Under the pieces are notes generated by a model, which had not been told where the DNA came from, did not search any database, and saw nothing but the letters and a program-made list of their open reading frames with translations. Below, piece after piece: positions 8,189-18,471 of a stretch of 64,000 nucleotides of DNA. The stretch is from Thermoanaerobaculia bacterium. GTDB taxonomy: Bacteria > Acidobacteriota > Thermoanaerobaculia > UBA5066. The position numbers and the translations under genes are program-made. Location of the stretch: assembly GCA_022071945.1 (NCBI GenBank), contig JAJVIN010000005.1, positions 124,001 to 188,000 of the forward strand, given 5' to 3'. How positions within the stretch are numbered: the first letter of the stretch is position 1; each line of letters begins with the position of its first letter.

Positions 8189-9025
8189 TCAGTCGAGAAA
8201 CACGACCTTCGTGCCGGAAGCGGTCGTGGATTCCGTATTCAAGGCGACCTCGTGCCATATTCCCAAGTTGACGGTGGAATGGTCGGAATGCCGGACCTTG
8301 CCTTTGGCGTAGACGGCTGCCACTCTCTGCATCACTCTCCAGCCGGGTCCGGTCCGGCATTCCGGCCGGAGATTGCGAAAGGCCGAATCGTGAATTCCCG
8401 ACGGAGCGAAGAGGCTGTGAACATGAACCGTTTCCCCGCCCGTTCGATAGCAGAACTCAACGACATGGGGCTTGCTCCCGCTCACTCGAGAGAGGGGTTC
8501 GTACCTGAGGACCCGGCGCTCGTCGACACTCAGATCCGGACGCGGAACGAAGAACCATTCGCCCTGACGCACGAATCCGGGATTTCGCCTCCTCAACCGG
8601 TCGCGAGTCCTGACGCGATTCTCCACTACAGATCGGCGCACGATTTCCGGCTGGAGGGCTTCCATGGCCGACCTGACCGTGGTTGCGTTCGCCGGAACCG
8701 ACGCCACGAACCAGTGGCGTTCGTCGTGACCGCAGAGGAACTTCAGCTTGGTCGTCTCCTGTCTGCCCAGGCCAGCAGATCGGGCCAGGAGCAGAAGGTG
8801 TCTCGATTCAGGGCGAACATCAATAGTCAGGAGATCCGCGGGCGGCGCACCCCGTAGGAATCGAATGTCGAAGTACTCCCCTCGCCGATCATGCAGGACA
8901 TCCAGCAAGGGGAAGCCATCAACCGGAGCAGCGAACGGCCTGAAACTGGGTGGCGTGACCGCGTTCCGAACTTGGACTCGTGCTCCGATTCTGTCGAAGG
9001 TAGACCGCAAGAGCTGGTTCAACAT
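8189..9025 (-). CDS. conserved-looking protein of unknown function
   Basis: A 278-residue soluble protein that I cannot assign. Distinct sequence blocks suggest a real family: FLCGHDERHWFVASVP (central), RQGEWFFVPRP, and a C-terminal KVRHSDHSTVNLGIWHEVALNTE ending in KVVFLD. The His/Asp-rich C-terminal block could bind metal or form an active site, but this is speculation. No signal peptide or membrane segment. The start is the ATG at 9023-9025 with GAGAGGAG 9 nt upstream; an in-frame ATG at 9052 lacks a ribosome binding site. Neighbouring accessory genes suggest a mobile or defence setting. Confidence 0.6.
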   Translation of the reverse strand: MLNQLLRSTFDRIGARVQVRNAVTPPSFRPFAAPVDGFPLLDVLHDRRGEYFDIRFLRGAPPADLLTIDVRPESRHLLLLARSAGLGRQETTKLKFLCGHDERHWFVASVPANATTVRSAMEALQPEIVRRSVVENRVRTRDRLRRRNPGFVRQGEWFFVPRPDLSVDERRVLRYEPLSRVSGSKPHVVEFCYRTGGETVHVHSLFAPSGIHDSAFRNLRPECRTGPGWRVMQRVAAVYAKGKVRHSDHSTVNLGIWHEVALNTESTTASGTKVVFLD

Positions 9026-9102
9026 GCTCGATGACTCCTCTCTGTATTCCATTCTCAGAACGTACTTCCGTGGTGTTTGATCGGAATTGGACTGGGAGAG
9101 CC

Positions 9103-9124
9103 GGGTGGCCGGTGAAGGCCACCC
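9103..9124 (-). terminator. hairpin after the coiled-coil membrane protein gene
   Basis: GGGTGGCC-GGTGAA-GGCCACCC is a perfect 8-bp stem 16 bp beyond the stop of the 9140-9763 gene. No T-run follows on the minus strand, so termination efficiency is uncertain. Confidence 0.4.
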
Positions 9125-9139
9125 CGCTGTGGGTGATCG

Positions 9140-9763
9140 CTAGGAGGAGACGAGTGGTTCGGAGGGGAGCTGGATGGAGGCCATCGCGGTGATGGCGTCC
9201 TTGCAGTGGCGCAAGTCTTTCTCGGCCGAGGCGATAGTCGTACCCATGTCTCTGAGGTCGCGGATGAGGGCAGCGGCGACGACCCTCTCGCGTGCGGCGG
9301 CGATCGCGGTTTCGGCTGCCTTCAGCTCGGTTTCGGCCTTGGAGAGGAAGGACACCAGCTGCCGCTCGAAGATCGCGATCTCGGACTGGACACGGGAGAC
9401 GGTAGCGGGATCGGAGAAGGTGGCCAGCTGGGCCTTTGCAGCCTTGGCCTTCTCCTCTCCCTTGATCCGGACGTCCTCGACGGTGGCGCGGACCTTCTCG
9501 ACCTCTGAGCGGTGCGTGTCGACGAGCTGGTCGACGGTCTGGATGACGGCGACGGAGTCTCCGGAGCCGGCCGTCCGGATGGTGGACGTGGCTTCGACGG
9601 AGGCCACCTTCATCGCGTTGGCGGCCTCGGAGACACTCTTGTTGTACTCGTTGACGGCCTGACCGTAGGTGGTGGACTTCCGGGTGAAGCCCGTGACGAG
9701 GACGCCACCTGCGATCAGGACGGCGGCGGTGATGAGGACGAAGTACTTTCCGGCACGGAACAT
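9140..9763 (-). CDS. membrane-anchored coiled-coil protein
   Basis: A 207-residue protein with one N-terminal hydrophobic segment (about residues 7-27, YFVLITAAVLIAGGVLVTGF). A long Ala/Glu/Lys/Arg-rich helical region follows, probably coiled coil facing the periplasm. No catalytic motif is visible and I do not recognise the family. Start ATG with AAAGGAG 8 nt upstream. The next minus-strand gene upstream is the small DUF4407-like membrane protein (9893-10111); the two could form a membrane assembly, which is only a guess from adjacency. Confidence 0.65.
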   Translation of the reverse strand: MFRAGKYFVLITAAVLIAGGVLVTGFTRKSTTYGQAVNEYNKSVSEAANAMKVASVEATSTIRTAGSGDSVAVIQTVDQLVDTHRSEVEKVRATVEDVRIKGEEKAKAAKAQLATFSDPATVSRVQSEIAIFERQLVSFLSKAETELKAAETAIAAARERVVAAALIRDLRDMGTTIASAEKDLRHCKDAITAMASIQLPSEPLVSS

Positions 9764-9892
9764 GACGGACTCCTTTCATATCGGTGCGGTTTGGCACCGT
9801 CTTTGGTGAGGACATCGGAAGAAAGAGGGACTCTGGACGAAAGATTCGGCCGGCCTGTTCTGTTTTCTTCGGATGCAGTGAATCGGTAGCGG

Positions 9893-10111
9893 TCAGTAGG
9901 GAGAGCGGGCGGAGCGGCCTGGGCCCCGCGTCCCGATCCGGCGCGCCCTCAGTCGACGGGCAAAAGGGGGGTTCAGCCGCGCGCTGACGATCGCTTCGTG
10001 GTGGACGGCCAGTTCATCCGCGAGCGTCCGGCCGCGCTGCAACTTGTAGAGGATGGGGAACAGCTCCACGAAGATCAGAAGCAGTGAGAAGAGGATTCTC
10101 GCCACCGCCAC
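9893..10111 (-). CDS. short DUF4407-like membrane protein, possibly truncated
   Basis: A 72-residue frame starting with GTG. ARILFSLLLIFVELFPILYKLQRGRTLADEL resembles the last membrane helix and following loop of DUF4407 membrane proteins (the EL.P.L.KL pattern), which are normally several hundred residues long. The remaining C-terminus is Arg-rich and low in complexity. The frame is closed by a TGA inside repeat copy B and no clear ribosome binding site precedes the GTG. It is therefore either a small membrane protein or the 3' remnant of a larger gene whose front was lost at the repeat. Confidence 0.4.
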   Translation of the reverse strand: MAVARILFSLLLIFVELFPILYKLQRGRTLADELAVHHEAIVSARLNPPFARRLRARRIGTRGPGRSARSPY

Positions 10112-10129
10112 GACCGTGCTACGGTCCGG

Positions 10130-10210
10130 GTCTCACTATTTCAATCGGACGAACCCGGCAGAATCGGCGAGAGCTGTGGCCGGAATCTTCGACGAAGAGG
10201 TCGTGGTCGC
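10130..10210 (-). repeat. repeat copy B (pairs with 766-846)
   Basis: Same orientation as copy A, about 78% identical over 81 bp without gaps, with the core AGAATCGGCG unchanged. It ends 19 bp before the GTG of the DUF4407-like frame. Substitutions fall on all codon positions, so a shared structure or binding site is likelier than shared protein coding. Confidence 0.65.
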
Positions 10211-10680
10211 GGAGCGTTCCTGCAGTCTCCCCCCGGGACCTGGAAACCGAGCGCCAAGGCGGTCGTCCACTATATGTCTGCCTGGAGGGGGCTGCGGCGA
10301 CTCGGGATGCACCCCTCTCGGCAGGACGATCCGCTCGGTTGGCTCCCTTCCCCCCTGCCTGCTCGATGAGGTGCCGTCACGGAGCCAGATCCCTTCCCGC
10401 GCATCATGCGCCTGTCTCACCGCCCAGTTCGCTACCGCGGGGAGCTTGGCCTCAGCCGGGCGGAAGGTCGCAAAGCTCACGCGCGTCGGCCGTGGAATCA
10501 CCGGCATCACTGGTTCGGGCCTTCGGACGAGAGGGGGTTCGCCCCCCTGCAGGGCGGGATCCCGCTCACCTGGAGTTGCCGCTCCGCCCTCGAGAACTCC
10601 CGGAGGCGCCCAGTCTCGATCGCGGGAGAGACCTGTATCGATGGCGACCGCCAGCGCCACATCGCCGGCGCGCCGCGAAT
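10211..10680. other. intergenic region downstream of mutL
   Basis: About 470 bp between the mutL stop and repeat copy B. A minus-strand frame stays open across it and into mutL, but its composition is Pro/Arg-rich and it has no ribosome binding site or family resemblance. I treat it as non-coding. Confidence 0.45.
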
Positions 10681-12486
10681 CTATGTCCTCCTCTTGAACC
10701 GCTTTTCCAGCTCTGTGTGGGTGAACGTGAGGATGATGGGCCGCCCGTGCGGGCAGGTCCACGGGTCCTGACACGCCGCCAGATCCGACAGGAGGCGGTG
10801 GGCCTCCTCGGGGCGCAGCTTCGTGTTGATGGTGATCGCCCCCCGGCACGCGAGTGAGGCCGCGAGGGCCTCCCTGCGCGACCTCGCCGCCGCCTCGCCG
10901 GTCTCCTCCCCCATCTCGGAGAGCTTTGCGAGGACTTCCCTCAAGAACGAGACGATCTTCCCGGCGGGGCAGTCGGCCGGCGCGGCCGTCACGACGAATG
11001 TGCGCCCCGAGAGCTCGGAAACGCGAAACCCCGCCCGCGAAAGGAGGGCCTCGGAACGCACGAGCTCCAGGGCTTCCTCGGCCGTGGCGTCGAACTGCAC
11101 GGGCAGGAGCATCCCCTGCGACTCGACCGGCTCCCCTTCCAGCCGCTTCAGGATCCTCTCGTACCGCACCCTCTCGTGGGCCACGTGCTGGTCGATCAAG
11201 ACCAGCCCCTCATCACTATCGGCCAGAAGAAACGAGTCGCGATACTGGCCGATGAGCCGCAGGGATCCGACCGGTGACCGGCTCGGCGCCGCATCGTGGT
11301 AGTCCGAGGCAGCTGCCACCACGGGCTCTGGCGAGAAGAGCCGCGCGGGAGGCCCTGTCGCGGCGCCTGTCTCCGAGGGAGGGGCAGCCAGGACCGAGAG
11401 GTTGTCGAAAACCACGGGCACCGGCCTCGTTTCCGGCGTGAACGGAGCCACGCGCCGCAGCGTCATCAGGGAGCTGCCCGAAACAGGGACCGCCCCTTTC
11501 CCCGCTCCGAGCGCGGCCGCCAGACCCCGGTGCACGAGCGAGTGGACGGCACCGGAATCCCGGAAGCGGACCTCTTGCTTCTGTGGATGGACGTTGACAT
11601 CGCACGAGGCCGGATCCGCCTGGATGAAGAGCACGAAGGCCGGATGCCGGCCGTCCCGGAGAACCTCCTGCGCCGCCAGGAGAACCGCGTGGGCGATCGT
11701 CTGGTCCTTGACCGCCCGGCCGTTCACGAAAAGCCACTGGTACGTCCGCGAGGCGAAGGAGTCCTCCGCACTCGAGACGGCCCCCGACAGCCGCATGCCC
11801 GAGAACTCGAACCCGACGGGGACGAAGTGTTTCACCGCCTGGGGCCCCAGAAGCTCCGAGAGCCTCTCGGTCGCGGAGCCGGCGGCCGGGAAGTCCAGGA
11901 GCTCCCGCCCCTTTCCGAACAGCGTGAAGTGAACGCCGGGACGGGACAGGGAAAGGGTGTTGAAGATCCTCACGCACGCCTTCATCTCGGCCTCGGAGCT
12001 CTTGAGGAACTTCCTGCGGGCCGGGACGTTCTCGAAAAGCTCCTCCACCACGACCCGGGTCCCCTTCTTCCACCTCACCGGCCGGGACAGGGGCGGCTGC
12101 CCCTTTTCGGCCCGGACCTCGGTGCCGAGGCCCGAGAGGTCGGGGGCCGTCGTCAGCGTGAGCCTCGAGACCGAGGCGATGGAGGGCAAGGCCTCTCCGC
12201 GAAACCCGAGGCTCGCGACGTTGACGAGGTCGTCGAGAGTCCGGATCTTCGACGTCGCGTGGCGCTCGAGGGCGAGGAGGGCGTCGCCGGGCGTCATTCC
12301 GGAACCGTCGTCGGTCACCGAGAGCCGCTCTATGCCGCCCCCGTCGATCTCGACGGTGATCCTGGCGGCGCCGGCATCCAGGGCGTTCTCGACGAGCTCC
12401 TTGACGATGGAGGCTGGACGTTCGACGACCTCGCCCGCCGCGATCTGGTTGATCAGGGCGGGCGGCAGGATCTCGACTCTGGCCAA
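10681..12486 (-). CDS. mutL: DNA mismatch repair protein MutL
   Basis: A 601-residue MutL, which links MutS mismatch recognition to strand incision. The N-terminal GHKL ATPase is intact: LVENALDAGA, the DDGSGM nucleotide-binding motif, the ATSKI motif and the GFRGEALPSIASVS loop. The C-terminal domain has the endonuclease metal motif as DQHVAHERVRYE (usual form DQHAxxExxxxE, Ala replaced by Val) and the CPHGRP motif near the end. It should therefore be a nicking MutL, as in organisms lacking MutH. A Pro/Ala-rich linker joins the domains. Start ATG. The PPi-phosphofructokinase gene ends upstream in the same direction, 32 bp away. Confidence 0.96.
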   Translation of the reverse strand: MARVEILPPALINQIAAGEVVERPASIVKELVENALDAGAARITVEIDGGGIERLSVTDDGSGMTPGDALLALERHATSKIRTLDDLVNVASLGFRGEALPSIASVSRLTLTTAPDLSGLGTEVRAEKGQPPLSRPVRWKKGTRVVVEELFENVPARRKFLKSSEAEMKACVRIFNTLSLSRPGVHFTLFGKGRELLDFPAAGSATERLSELLGPQAVKHFVPVGFEFSGMRLSGAVSSAEDSFASRTYQWLFVNGRAVKDQTIAHAVLLAAQEVLRDGRHPAFVLFIQADPASCDVNVHPQKQEVRFRDSGAVHSLVHRGLAAALGAGKGAVPVSGSSLMTLRRVAPFTPETRPVPVVFDNLSVLAAPPSETGAATGPPARLFSPEPVVAAASDYHDAAPSRSPVGSLRLIGQYRDSFLLADSDEGLVLIDQHVAHERVRYERILKRLEGEPVESQGMLLPVQFDATAEEALELVRSEALLSRAGFRVSELSGRTFVVTAAPADCPAGKIVSFLREVLAKLSEMGEETGEAAARSRREALAASLACRGAITINTKLRPEEAHRLLSDLAACQDPWTCPHGRPIILTFTHTELEKRFKRRT

Positions 12487-12518
12487 CGGCTTGCCTTCCG
12501 GGGATTCGTCCTCTTGTG

Positions 12519-13856
12519 TCAGGACAGGCTGTGGCCGTTGTGGGCGCGCTCGGAGCCGGCCGCGTGCGCGTCCGTCGGGTGCGGGCCGAGGTGGATCGCC
12601 GGCAGCTCGTTCTTGATCAGGTGCTCGAACTGCCTGCGGAACTCGGTGAGCGAGAGCCCAGCCGTCGCCGCGAACTTCGCGAGTTCGTGCGGATCCTCGA
12701 AATCATCACGCCTCAGGCGAATCATGTACCGCCTCGCAATCGCGTAGCGCGTGGAGTGGACGTCCACCATCCGGATCCGCGTCCGGCCCGTCTCCGGGTC
12801 CACCATGTCCGGGAAGGGGACGGGGACGAACTGGCCTCCCTGCATGGAGACCATCACGCCGTTCCCGCCCTCGAGGAGGTACTTGGCCGCGCAGTACCCG
12901 AGGTCCCGCGTGTACTCGAGATCGAACGGGATCGGATCCGCGCAGCGCAGCTCGTACCCGATGTTCTTGGCGACCACCGTGGCCTTGATGTTGAACTCCT
13001 TCAGGCGCTGGCTGACGGCCTGCTTGAGGATCTCCCCGATGTTGACCTCGGCGATCCGTACGTTGCCGTGGGCGTCTCTCTCGAGGTCCTTGATGTCGTC
13101 GAGCTCTTCCGGATCCAGCTCGAGAACGAGCCCCTCGGCGATGACGGCCACGCCGTCCCGGCGACCGTAGGACAGCCTCTTGATGATGGCTCCGACGAGG
13201 GTGTCGACGATCTCCTTGAAGTGGATCTTCTTGCCCTGGAACTCCTCGGGGATGAGGGAGAGGGTCGCCCCTGCGGCCTTGCCGATTCCGAGAGCCAGGT
13301 GCCCGGCCTTGCGCCCCATCGCGATGAGGAAATACCAGCGCGAGGTCGTCCGGGCGTCGACCATCAAGTTCTTCACGATCTCGACGCCGTAGTGCCGGGC
13401 GGTCTGGAACCCGAAGGTGTCGACGTGCGGCGGGAGATCGAGGTCGTTGTCGATCGTCTTCGGAACGTGGACGACCTGGATTCTGCCGTCCGCCTTCTCG
13501 GCGAGCTTCATCGCCGAAAACGCCGTGTCGTCTCCGCCGATCGTGATGAGACGCGAGACGTTGAGCCTCAGAAGAGAGATGACGGCGTTTTCCAGGTGCT
13601 TGGGATCCTTCGTCGGATTCGCGCGGGAAATCCCGATGTACGACCCGCCGCGGAAGTGGATCCGGCTGACCTCCTCGATCGTAAGTTTCGAGACGCGATC
13701 CACGTTCCCTTGCATGATCCACTCGAAGCCGTCACGGATCCCGATGACCTCGACGCCCTCCAGGGCTGCACGGATCGTCGCCGAGCTGATGACGCTGTTG
13801 ATCCCGGGCGCCGGACCGCCGGCGACGAGAATGGCGAGGTTCTTTTCCTGACTCAT
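12519..13856 (-). CDS. pfp: diphosphate (PPi)-dependent 6-phosphofructokinase
   Basis: A 445-residue phosphofructokinase that phosphorylates fructose 6-phosphate in glycolysis. Two positions set the phosphoryl donor. GGDDT (Asp109-Asp110) has Asp where ATP enzymes have the Gly of GGDGS, and PKTIDND (Lys133) has Lys where ATP enzymes have the Gly of PGTID. Asp plus Lys is the established signature of PPi-linked enzymes, which also run in reverse. MGRKAGHLALGIG and the C-terminal substrate loops are intact. Start ATG with TGGAGGG upstream. It may share a transcript with mutL. The C-terminal tail after about residue 420 is poorly conserved in appearance. Confidence 0.92.
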   Translation of the reverse strand: MSQEKNLAILVAGGPAPGINSVISSATIRAALEGVEVIGIRDGFEWIMQGNVDRVSKLTIEEVSRIHFRGGSYIGISRANPTKDPKHLENAVISLLRLNVSRLITIGGDDTAFSAMKLAEKADGRIQVVHVPKTIDNDLDLPPHVDTFGFQTARHYGVEIVKNLMVDARTTSRWYFLIAMGRKAGHLALGIGKAAGATLSLIPEEFQGKKIHFKEIVDTLVGAIIKRLSYGRRDGVAVIAEGLVLELDPEELDDIKDLERDAHGNVRIAEVNIGEILKQAVSQRLKEFNIKATVVAKNIGYELRCADPIPFDLEYTRDLGYCAAKYLLEGGNGVMVSMQGGQFVPVPFPDMVDPETGRTRIRMVDVHSTRYAIARRYMIRLRRDDFEDPHELAKFAATAGLSLTEFRRQFEHLIKNELPAIHLGPHPTDAHAAGSERAHNGHSLS

Positions 13857-14090
13857 GATGACCCTCCAAGAAGACGAAACCCTTATGGATGAAGATGTTG
13901 GCTAAACAGCCAGCGCGTTTTCCACCGGCGAAGGGCCGGAAACCGCTCGACCGTTTTACCGGTGGGATAATCCATTCTGCTTCGTCCGGAAGCAAGGAGA
14001 ATCCCGTTGATCGAGGGAACCAGATGCGTTCCCGAAACAAGACCTGCTCGTAAACTAGCAGGGTCATTCACTCAACTCGAGGAGGTAACC

Positions 14091-17000
14091 ATGTCCGGAT
14101 CGACATCAGAAAGGACCTCCCGGCTAGCTGTCACGAAACTGTTTGCGCGGCGCTTCCTGCTCGGAACCGCCATCGCGGCGCTCTCCCTTCTCTCCGTGAA
14201 GGTAGAGGCCGCCGCGCCCAGCAGCGTGACGATTGCCGGAAGCTTCCAGAAGGCTCTCGGATGCCCAGACGACTGGCAGCCGAGCTGTCCCGCAACCCAG
14301 CTCGCCTTCGATGAGGAGGGGGGAGTCTGGAAGAAGGAATTCACGATCCCCGCCGGCCAGTACGAATACAAGGCAGCCATGAATGGCGCCTGGGACGAGA
14401 GCTACGGCGGTGCCGGGGGCGCCAACGTCAAGCTCAACTTGACCGCGGAGACCAAGGTCAAGTTCTACTTCGATTACGCGACCAAGTGGGTCACCGACAG
14501 CAAGACGTCGATCATCGCGACGGTCCCGGGGAGCTATCAGGAATTCATCGGGTGCTCGGGCAACTGGAACCCCGCCTGCATGAAGTCGTGGCTGCAGGAT
14601 CCCGACGGAGACGGTGTTTACACGTTCTCCACCCGGAGCCTCCCCGCGGGCAGCTACGAGGCAAAGGCCGCGATCAACGAGGGCTGGAACGAGAACTACG
14701 GCCAGGACGGGGTCGCGAACGGGCCGAACATCGCCTTCACGGTCCCGGCCTCCTGCACCGAAATGCTCTTTTCCTTCAACGGCACGACGAAGGTCTTGAC
14801 CATCAAGCCGGGTGCGGCCGCGGCCCAGCCCCAGTCCGTGACGATCGCGGGCAGCCTGCAGACCGCCGTGGGCTGCGCGAGCAACTGGGACCCGCCGTGT
14901 GACAAGTCGATGCTGAAGTACGACGCCGAGGACGGCGTCTGGCAAGCCTCGTTCACCGTTCCGGCCGGGAGCTACGAGTACAAGGCCGCGCTCAACGGCT
15001 CCTGGGACGAGAACTACGGCGCCAACGCCCAGAGGGGCGGCGCCAACATCCCGCTCACTCTCGCCGCCTCGGGCGGCGTCAAGTTCTATTTCGACTACGG
15101 CACGAAGTGGATCACATCGAACAAAAACGCCACCATCGCCACCGTCCCGGGTGACTTCCAGAAGTACCTCGGCTGCGCGGACAACTGGCAGCCCGGCTGC
15201 CTGCGCTCCTGGCTGCAGGATCCGGACGGAGACGGCACCTACACCTTCAGCACCAAGGCTCTCCCGGCGGGCGACTACCAGGGCAAGGTCGCCGTCAACG
15301 AGAGCTGGGACGAGAACTACGGCGCCGACGGCGCCCCCGGCGGCAACAACATCTCGTTCACCGTTCCGAGCAACTGCGCCGACGTCTTCTTCTCGTGGGA
15401 TTCCACGACCAAGAAACTGACGATCAGCGCCTCGGGCGCCCCGAAGGGCAACCTGAAGCGCGCGCGTGCCTACTGGGTCACGAAGGACACCATCCTCTGG
15501 AAGCTCGAGGACCAGACGGCCAACGCCTTCTTCCTCAACGCGGCCCCGCTGGGCGGTCTGACAATCGGTGCCGGCGGCATCGAGGGCGGTACCGAGATTC
15601 CGCTGACGCTCGACCCGGCCGGTCCGTCCGCCGAGATCAAGGCCAAGTTCCCGCACCTCGCCTCGCTGCAGGCCTTCAAACTCCCATCCGAGAAGGTCTC
15701 GATGGCGGCCGAGCTCCTGAAGGGTCAGGTTGCCTTCGAGGCGGGCAAGTCGGTCGCCGCGCCCACCCCGGGCGGCCCGGCCACCTTCGAACTCATCGAC
15801 GCGACGTCCTTGCAGATTCAGGGTGTCCTGGACGACCTGTTCACTTACACGGGCGCTCTTGGAATCACCTGGAACGGGTCCGTCCCGACGCTGCGCGTCT
15901 GGGCCCCGACCGCCAAGTCGGTCCACGTTCACATCTTCGATAGCTCGACGAGCTCCCCGGCGGCCAAGGTCCTGCCGATGGAGGCCGGAGCCTCTGGCAC
16001 CTGGTCGATCACCGGCGAGGCGAACTGGAACCGCAAGTTCTACCTCTACGAGGTCGAGGTGTACGTCCCCTCGACGGGCAAGGTCGAGCACAACATCGTC
16101 ACCGACCCCTACTCGCTGAGTCTCTCGATCAACTCGGGCCGCAGCCAGATCGTCAATCTCGACGACGCGGACCTCAAGCCCGCGGACTGGGATTCGACGG
16201 CCAAGCCCGCCCTCGACGCCCCGGAAGACATCGTTCTTTACGAGCTCCACGTCCGTGACTTCTCCGTCAACGACGCCTCCGTTCCCCAGAACATGAGGGG
16301 AACGTTCAAGGCCTTCACCCAGACGGCGTCGAACGGGATGAAGCACCTCGACCGGCTCGCCAAGGCGGGCCTCACCCACGTCCACCTTCTCCCCGCGTTC
16401 GACATCGCCACGATCGACGAGAACAAGGCGAACTGGAAGGCCCCCGAGGGCGACCTCGCTTCCTATGCCTCCGACTCGGACAAGCAGCAGGCCGCCGTGA
16501 CGGCCGTGGCCGACCAGGACGGATTCAACTGGGGCTACGACCCGTGGCACTACACGGTCCCTGAGGGAAGCTACTCGACAGACCCCGACGGCACCGCCCG
16601 CATCAAGGAATTCCGCGAGATGGTGCAGTCCCTCAACAAGACCGGGCTGCGCGCCGTCATGGACGTCGTCTACAACCACACCAACGCGGCCGGGCAGAAC
16701 GCCAAGTCGGTTCTCGACCGGATCGTCCCCGGCTACTACCACCGCTTGAACGCGGACGGCAACGTCGAGACATCGACGTGCTGCCAGAACACCGCCACCG
16801 AGTTCGCCATGATGGAAAAGCTCATGATCGACTCGGTGCTCACCTGGACGAAGGCCTACAAGGTCGACGGCTTCCGCTTCGACCTGATGGGCCACCACAT
16901 GAAGAGCAACATGCTCAAGCTCCGTGGTGAGCTCAACAAGCTCGCCACCGCAACCGACGGTGTCGACGGCACCAAGGTCTATGTCTACGGCGAGGGCTGG

Positions 17001-18392
17001 AACTTCGGCGAGGTCGCCGACAACGCTCGCGGCGTCAACGCGACCCAGCTCAACATGGCGGGAACCGGCATCGGGACGTTCACGGACCGGCTCCGTGACG
17101 CGGTCCGCGGCGGCGGCCCCTTCAGCGGCATCCAGGAGCAGGGATTCGCTTCCGGCATCCTGGTCGAGCCGAACGGAACGAACCAGGGAACGGCGGCCGA
17201 GCTGAAGGCAAAGGCCCTCCTCTACATGGATCAGATCCGAGTCGGTCTGGCGGGCAACCTGCAGAACATCGTCTTCCAGGACCGCACGGACAAGTTCTCG
17301 GCGGGGGCCCAGATCCCCTATGGAACCTCCCCGGCTGGCTATGCTCTCGATCCGCAGGAGACCATCACCTACGTCGAGGCCCACGACAACGAGACCTTCT
17401 ACGACGCCCTGGCCTCCAAGCTGGCCGTCGCGACCCCGATGAACCAGCGGTACCGGCACCAGCTCCTGGGCATGGGTACCGTGCTCCTCTCTCAGGGTGT
17501 TCCGTTCATCCACGCCGGGCAGGAGATCCTGCGCAGCAAGTCGATGGACCGCAACAGCTACAACTCCGGCGACTGGTTCAACAAGCTCGATTTCACCTAC
17601 CAGTCGAACAACTTCGGCGTGGGCCTGCCGCCCGAGGGCGACAACAAGAGCAACTGGCCCGTCATGCAGCCGAGGCTCGCCAACGCGGCTCTCAAGCCGG
17701 CTTCCGCCGACATCCAGTCCACGTTCAACGGCGTTCTCGAGTTCCTGCAGATCCGCAAGAGCTCCCGCCTCTTCAGGCTCCGCGGGAACGCCGACATCGC
17801 CGGCCCCGCGCCCGGGAGCCCCGGCGTCATCCGCTTCTTCAACACCGGTTCCACCCAGACTCCGGGCCTGATTGCGATGCAGCTCTCCGACCCGCGGTGG
17901 CGGTACGACCGGCAGCGGTCCGAGATCTTCGTCTTCTTCAACGCTCTCCCGGCATCGGCCAACTTCCCCTACACACCGGCGGCGGGCTACCCGTACTACC
18001 TCCACCCGGCGCAGGCGAAGTCGACCGACGCCGTGACGAAGTCGGCCAAGTACGACATCAAGACGGGGACCTTCACCATCCCGGCGAAGACCGTCTCGGT
18101 CTTCATGCTGCCGCGGAGCATCTACAACCAGATCTACTTCATCGTCGACGACGTCAACAAGCTCGTGTCAGCGGGCACCCTCACCTCGGCCGCCGCCACG
18201 CCTCTTCTCAATGATCTGTGGAAGGCCGCGGGTGACGCCGCCGCCAGTGGTGAAGCGGCCGGGCTGACGACGCTCGGGACGGCCTTCATCCCCCACGTCA
18301 TGGGCACGGCGAGCCTCGACTCGGCCAACAAGGCCAAGCTCGTCGGCGAAGCGACCGCCATCATCACGTTCTTCCAGGGCCTCGCCCCGTAA
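14091..18392 (+). CDS. pulA: secreted pullulanase with four X25 modules
   Basis: A 1433-residue secreted GH13 debranching enzyme hydrolysing alpha-1,6 bonds in pullulan, starch or glycogen. The signal peptide ends near residue 40 (VEA-AAP). Four X25-type beta modules follow at about 44-137, 144-239, 249-344 and 350-445, each with a Cys-containing start (LGC..NW.P.C) and a Y.(A/G)K.A.N..W.E.YG pattern. Pullulanase N-terminal and CBM48-like domains precede the barrel. Catalytic residues are Asp931 (FRFDL), Glu968 (YGEGW) and Asp1099 (AHDNE), with DVVYNH near 858 and the YNWGYDP-type loop as FNWGYDP. The C-terminus is a small helical module. Start ATG after GAGGAGGTAACC; an upstream in-frame start is not favoured. 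Confidence 0.95.
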   Translation: MSGSTSERTSRLAVTKLFARRFLLGTAIAALSLLSVKVEAAAPSSVTIAGSFQKALGCPDDWQPSCPATQLAFDEEGGVWKKEFTIPAGQYEYKAAMNGAWDESYGGAGGANVKLNLTAETKVKFYFDYATKWVTDSKTSIIATVPGSYQEFIGCSGNWNPACMKSWLQDPDGDGVYTFSTRSLPAGSYEAKAAINEGWNENYGQDGVANGPNIAFTVPASCTEMLFSFNGTTKVLTIKPGAAAAQPQSVTIAGSLQTAVGCASNWDPPCDKSMLKYDAEDGVWQASFTVPAGSYEYKAALNGSWDENYGANAQRGGANIPLTLAASGGVKFYFDYGTKWITSNKNATIATVPGDFQKYLGCADNWQPGCLRSWLQDPDGDGTYTFSTKALPAGDYQGKVAVNESWDENYGADGAPGGNNISFTVPSNCADVFFSWDSTTKKLTISASGAPKGNLKRARAYWVTKDTILWKLEDQTANAFFLNAAPLGGLTIGAGGIEGGTEIPLTLDPAGPSAEIKAKFPHLASLQAFKLPSEKVSMAAELLKGQVAFEAGKSVAAPTPGGPATFELIDATSLQIQGVLDDLFTYTGALGITWNGSVPTLRVWAPTAKSVHVHIFDSSTSSPAAKVLPMEAGASGTWSITGEANWNRKFYLYEVEVYVPSTGKVEHNIVTDPYSLSLSINSGRSQIVNLDDADLKPADWDSTAKPALDAPEDIVLYELHVRDFSVNDASVPQNMRGTFKAFTQTASNGMKHLDRLAKAGLTHVHLLPAFDIATIDENKANWKAPEGDLASYASDSDKQQAAVTAVADQDGFNWGYDPWHYTVPEGSYSTDPDGTARIKEFREMVQSLNKTGLRAVMDVVYNHTNAAGQNAKSVLDRIVPGYYHRLNADGNVETSTCCQNTATEFAMMEKLMIDSVLTWTKAYKVDGFRFDLMGHHMKSNMLKLRGELNKLATATDGVDGTKVYVYGEGWNFGEVADNARGVNATQLNMAGTGIGTFTDRLRDAVRGGGPFSGIQEQGFASGILVEPNGTNQGTAAELKAKALLYMDQIRVGLAGNLQNIVFQDRTDKFSAGAQIPYGTSPAGYALDPQETITYVEAHDNETFYDALASKLAVATPMNQRYRHQLLGMGTVLLSQGVPFIHAGQEILRSKSMDRNSYNSGDWFNKLDFTYQSNNFGVGLPPEGDNKSNWPVMQPRLANAALKPASADIQSTFNGVLEFLQIRKSSRLFRLRGNADIAGPAPGSPGVIRFFNTGSTQTPGLIAMQLSDPRWRYDRQRSEIFVFFNALPASANFPYTPAAGYPYYLHPAQAKSTDAVTKSAKYDIKTGTFTIPAKTVSVFMLPRSIYNQIYFIVDDVNKLVSAGTLTSAAATPLLNDLWKAAGDAAASGEAAGLTTLGTAFIPHVMGTASLDSANKAKLVGEATAIITFFQGLAP

Positions 18393-18414
18393 GGGCAAGC
18401 CCCCATCGACGGTC

Positions 18415-18452
18415 CGGGCCGGAGGGGTGACCCTCCGGCCCGTTTCTTTTTC
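18415..18452 (+). terminator. intrinsic terminator after pulA
   Basis: CGGGCCGGAGGG and its exact complement CCCTCCGGCCCG form a 12-bp stem with a GTGA loop, followed by TTTCTTTTT. It lies 23 bp after the pulA stop and faces the convergent cytidylate-kinase-like gene. Confidence 0.9.
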
Positions 18453-18471
18453 GCCCTCCTCGCGGGCTCTC

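Noticed and set aside
10136..10849. Minus-strand open frame spanning the mutL 3' end and the gap below it
   Set aside because: The upper part is a mutL shadow and the lower part is Pro/Arg-rich without a start signal; kept as intergenic.
14124..18005. Very long minus-strand open frame (1293 codons) opposite pulA
   Set aside because: It is the antisense shadow of pullulanase in high-GC DNA; no family resemblance or ribosome binding site, and pulA has all catalytic motifs.
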